Below, one piece after another: positions 4,508-5,383 of a stretch of DNA of 5,383 bases. A model generated the notes under the pieces. The model had not been told where the DNA came from. It saw only the letters and a program-made list of their open reading frames with translations, and ran no database searches. How positions within the stretch are numbered: the stretch's first letter is position 1; each line of letters opens with the position of its first letter. Location of the stretch: the NCBI GenBank assembly GCA_019313505.1, contig JAFDBA010000189.1, positions 1 to 5,383 of the forward strand, written 5' to 3'. Origin of the DNA: Deltaproteobacteria bacterium (GTDB lineage: Bacteria; Desulfobacterota; Desulfobacteria; Desulfobacterales; UBA11574). The translations under genes and the position numbers were made by a program.

Positions 4508-5383
4508 ATGAAGAAGGTTATCAAAAATATCGCCCAAATGATGCATCAAGCCGACCCAAGAGCAAATTTTGCCATAGAATTCTGGGATGGCGATGCCATA
4601 CGCTTTGGAAATTTTCCAGATGTAACATTACGCCTGAAAACTAAAGATTGTACCAATAAAATCATCAGAAAAGGATTTTTAGGGTTTGGAGAAGCCTACA
4701 TGAAGGGAGATCTTGAAATAGAGAAGGATCTTCTAAAACTTTTCCGGCTGGGATTTGCCATTAATTTTGACAATTATCGGTTACCTTTCTGGATAGAATT
4801 CCGATATCTTATCCGTTCCCTGCTAAAAATGGATACACTGGAACAAGCCTCAAAAAACATTTCCTTTCATTACGACAGGGGCGATGAATTTTATGCGCTC
4901 TATCTTGACCAAACCATGACCTACTCCTGTGCTTATTTTGTAAAGCCTGACGATTCTTTAGAACAGGCACAATTGAATAAATACGAACATATTGCCCGCA
5001 AACTTTTACTCAAGCCTAATGAATCGCTTCTTGACATTGGGTGCGGTTGGGGTGGAATGCTTATCTATGCAGCCCGGAAATATGGAATAACCGGGGTTGG
5101 AATTACCCTATCAAAAAACCAGTTCAAATACGCCAATCGTAAATTTAAAGAATTGGGACTTCAAAATCAGCTTAAGGTATTATATCAGGATTACAGGCAG
5201 TTAGATGATAAATTTGATAAAATAGTTTCCATAGGCATGATGGAACACGTAGGGAAAAAATTTATTCCCACTTTTATTCAAAAAGTTTCGGATTTGTTAA
5301 AAAGCGGGGGGCTGGCTCTGCTGCATACCATTGGAAAAGATACCCCGTCTGCCGTAGATCTCTGGACGTTTAATTATATCTTT
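4508..5383 (+). CDS. cfa: Cyclopropane-fatty-acyl-phospholipid synthase, 5' part
   Basis: The enzyme transfers a methylene from S-adenosylmethionine to cis double bonds of membrane phospholipid acyl chains, at the membrane surface, usually as a stress or stationary-phase adaptation. The first 292 codons are present; the frame is open to the window edge and the family is about 380-420 aa, so the last quarter is missing. The N-terminal lipid-binding domain has FAIEFWDGDAIRFG (21-34) and GFGEAYMKGDLEI (59-71). The catalytic domain starts with HYDRGDEFYALYLDQTMTYS (121-140); Cys141 in YSCAYF corresponds to the bicarbonate-site Cys of the E. coli enzyme. The SAM motif is LLDIGCGWGG (174-183), followed by VGITLSKNQ, then GMMEHVG (243-249; Glu246) and His273 (LLHTIG). 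The ATG at 4508 gives the normal N-terminal length but has no good SD; the only in-frame alternative, TTG 4448-4450, lies at the repeat arm. A close paralogue methyltransferase of the same superfamily cannot be excluded. Confidence 0.93.
   Translation, partial: MKKVIKNIAQMMHQADPRANFAIEFWDGDAIRFGNFPDVTLRLKTKDCTNKIIRKGFLGFGEAYMKGDLEIEKDLLKLFRLGFAINFDNYRLPFWIEFRYLIRSLLKMDTLEQASKNISFHYDRGDEFYALYLDQTMTYSCAYFVKPDDSLEQAQLNKYEHIARKLLLKPNESLLDIGCGWGGMLIYAARKYGITGVGITLSKNQFKYANRKFKELGLQNQLKVLYQDYRQLDDKFDKIVSIGMMEHVGKKFIPTFIQKVSDLLKSGGLALLHTIGKDTPSAVDLWTFNYIF

Noticed and set aside
1..5383. CRISPR array, tRNA, rRNA, transposase or defence genes
   Set aside because: No regularly spaced repeat array, no tRNA or rRNA-like sequence and no recombinase or defence-protein motifs were seen in any frame.

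Overview
The window is moderately AT-rich. It holds two small accessory genes, a two-component signalling pair, and the 5' part of a lipid-modifying gene. The organism is most likely a bacterium of the former Deltaproteobacteria (Desulfobacterota or relatives). This rests on the multi-PAS cytosolic NarL-type kinase, the small Cys-rich and STAS-like proteins, and a palindromic 'TCGTAAAAAGT ... ACTTTTTACGA' intergenic repeat that I associate from memory with that group. It is an inference, not a search result.

Layout. Bases 1-175 are non-coding or hold the edge of a possible divergent gene. Bases 176-433 encode an 85-aa protein with a C-X7-C-X4-C-X5-C cluster. Bases 541-813 encode a 90-aa STAS-like single-domain protein. 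A gap of more than 400 bases follows (814-1235). It contains three CCTATA motifs spaced 21 and 22 bp apart, a perfect 9-bp inverted repeat, a consensus TATAAT box, and then a strong terminator-like hairpin with a T tract (1245-1299), only 30 bases before the kinase gene. A possible 36-codon hydrophobic leader ORF (GTG 1236 to TAG 1346) runs through that hairpin and into the kinase start.

Bases 1330-3573 encode a 747-aa soluble histidine kinase with four PAS domains, a HisKA_3 dimerisation/phosphoacceptor domain and an HATPase. Its 3' end overlaps by 35 bases a 225-aa NarL/FixJ-type response regulator (3539-4216, GTG start), so the two are almost certainly one translationally coupled unit. Bases 4217-4507 are a repeat-filled intergenic region. 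It holds a second copy of a repeat that also covers the 3' end of the first small gene, and a palindromic repeat element. From 4508 to the window edge is the N-terminal 292 codons of a cyclopropane-fatty-acyl-phospholipid synthase.

How the parts fit: the kinase would sense a cytoplasmic signal (redox, ligand or energy state) through its PAS array and phosphorylate Asp57 of the regulator, which binds DNA through its LuxR-type HTH. The phased CCTATA sites upstream of the kinase promoter are plausible targets of this or another regulator. Membrane cyclopropanation is a typical stress response, but nothing here proves that the regulator controls the neighbouring synthase. The most unusual points are the leader/terminator architecture before the kinase, the phased operator-like array, and the paired dispersed repeats flanking the locus.
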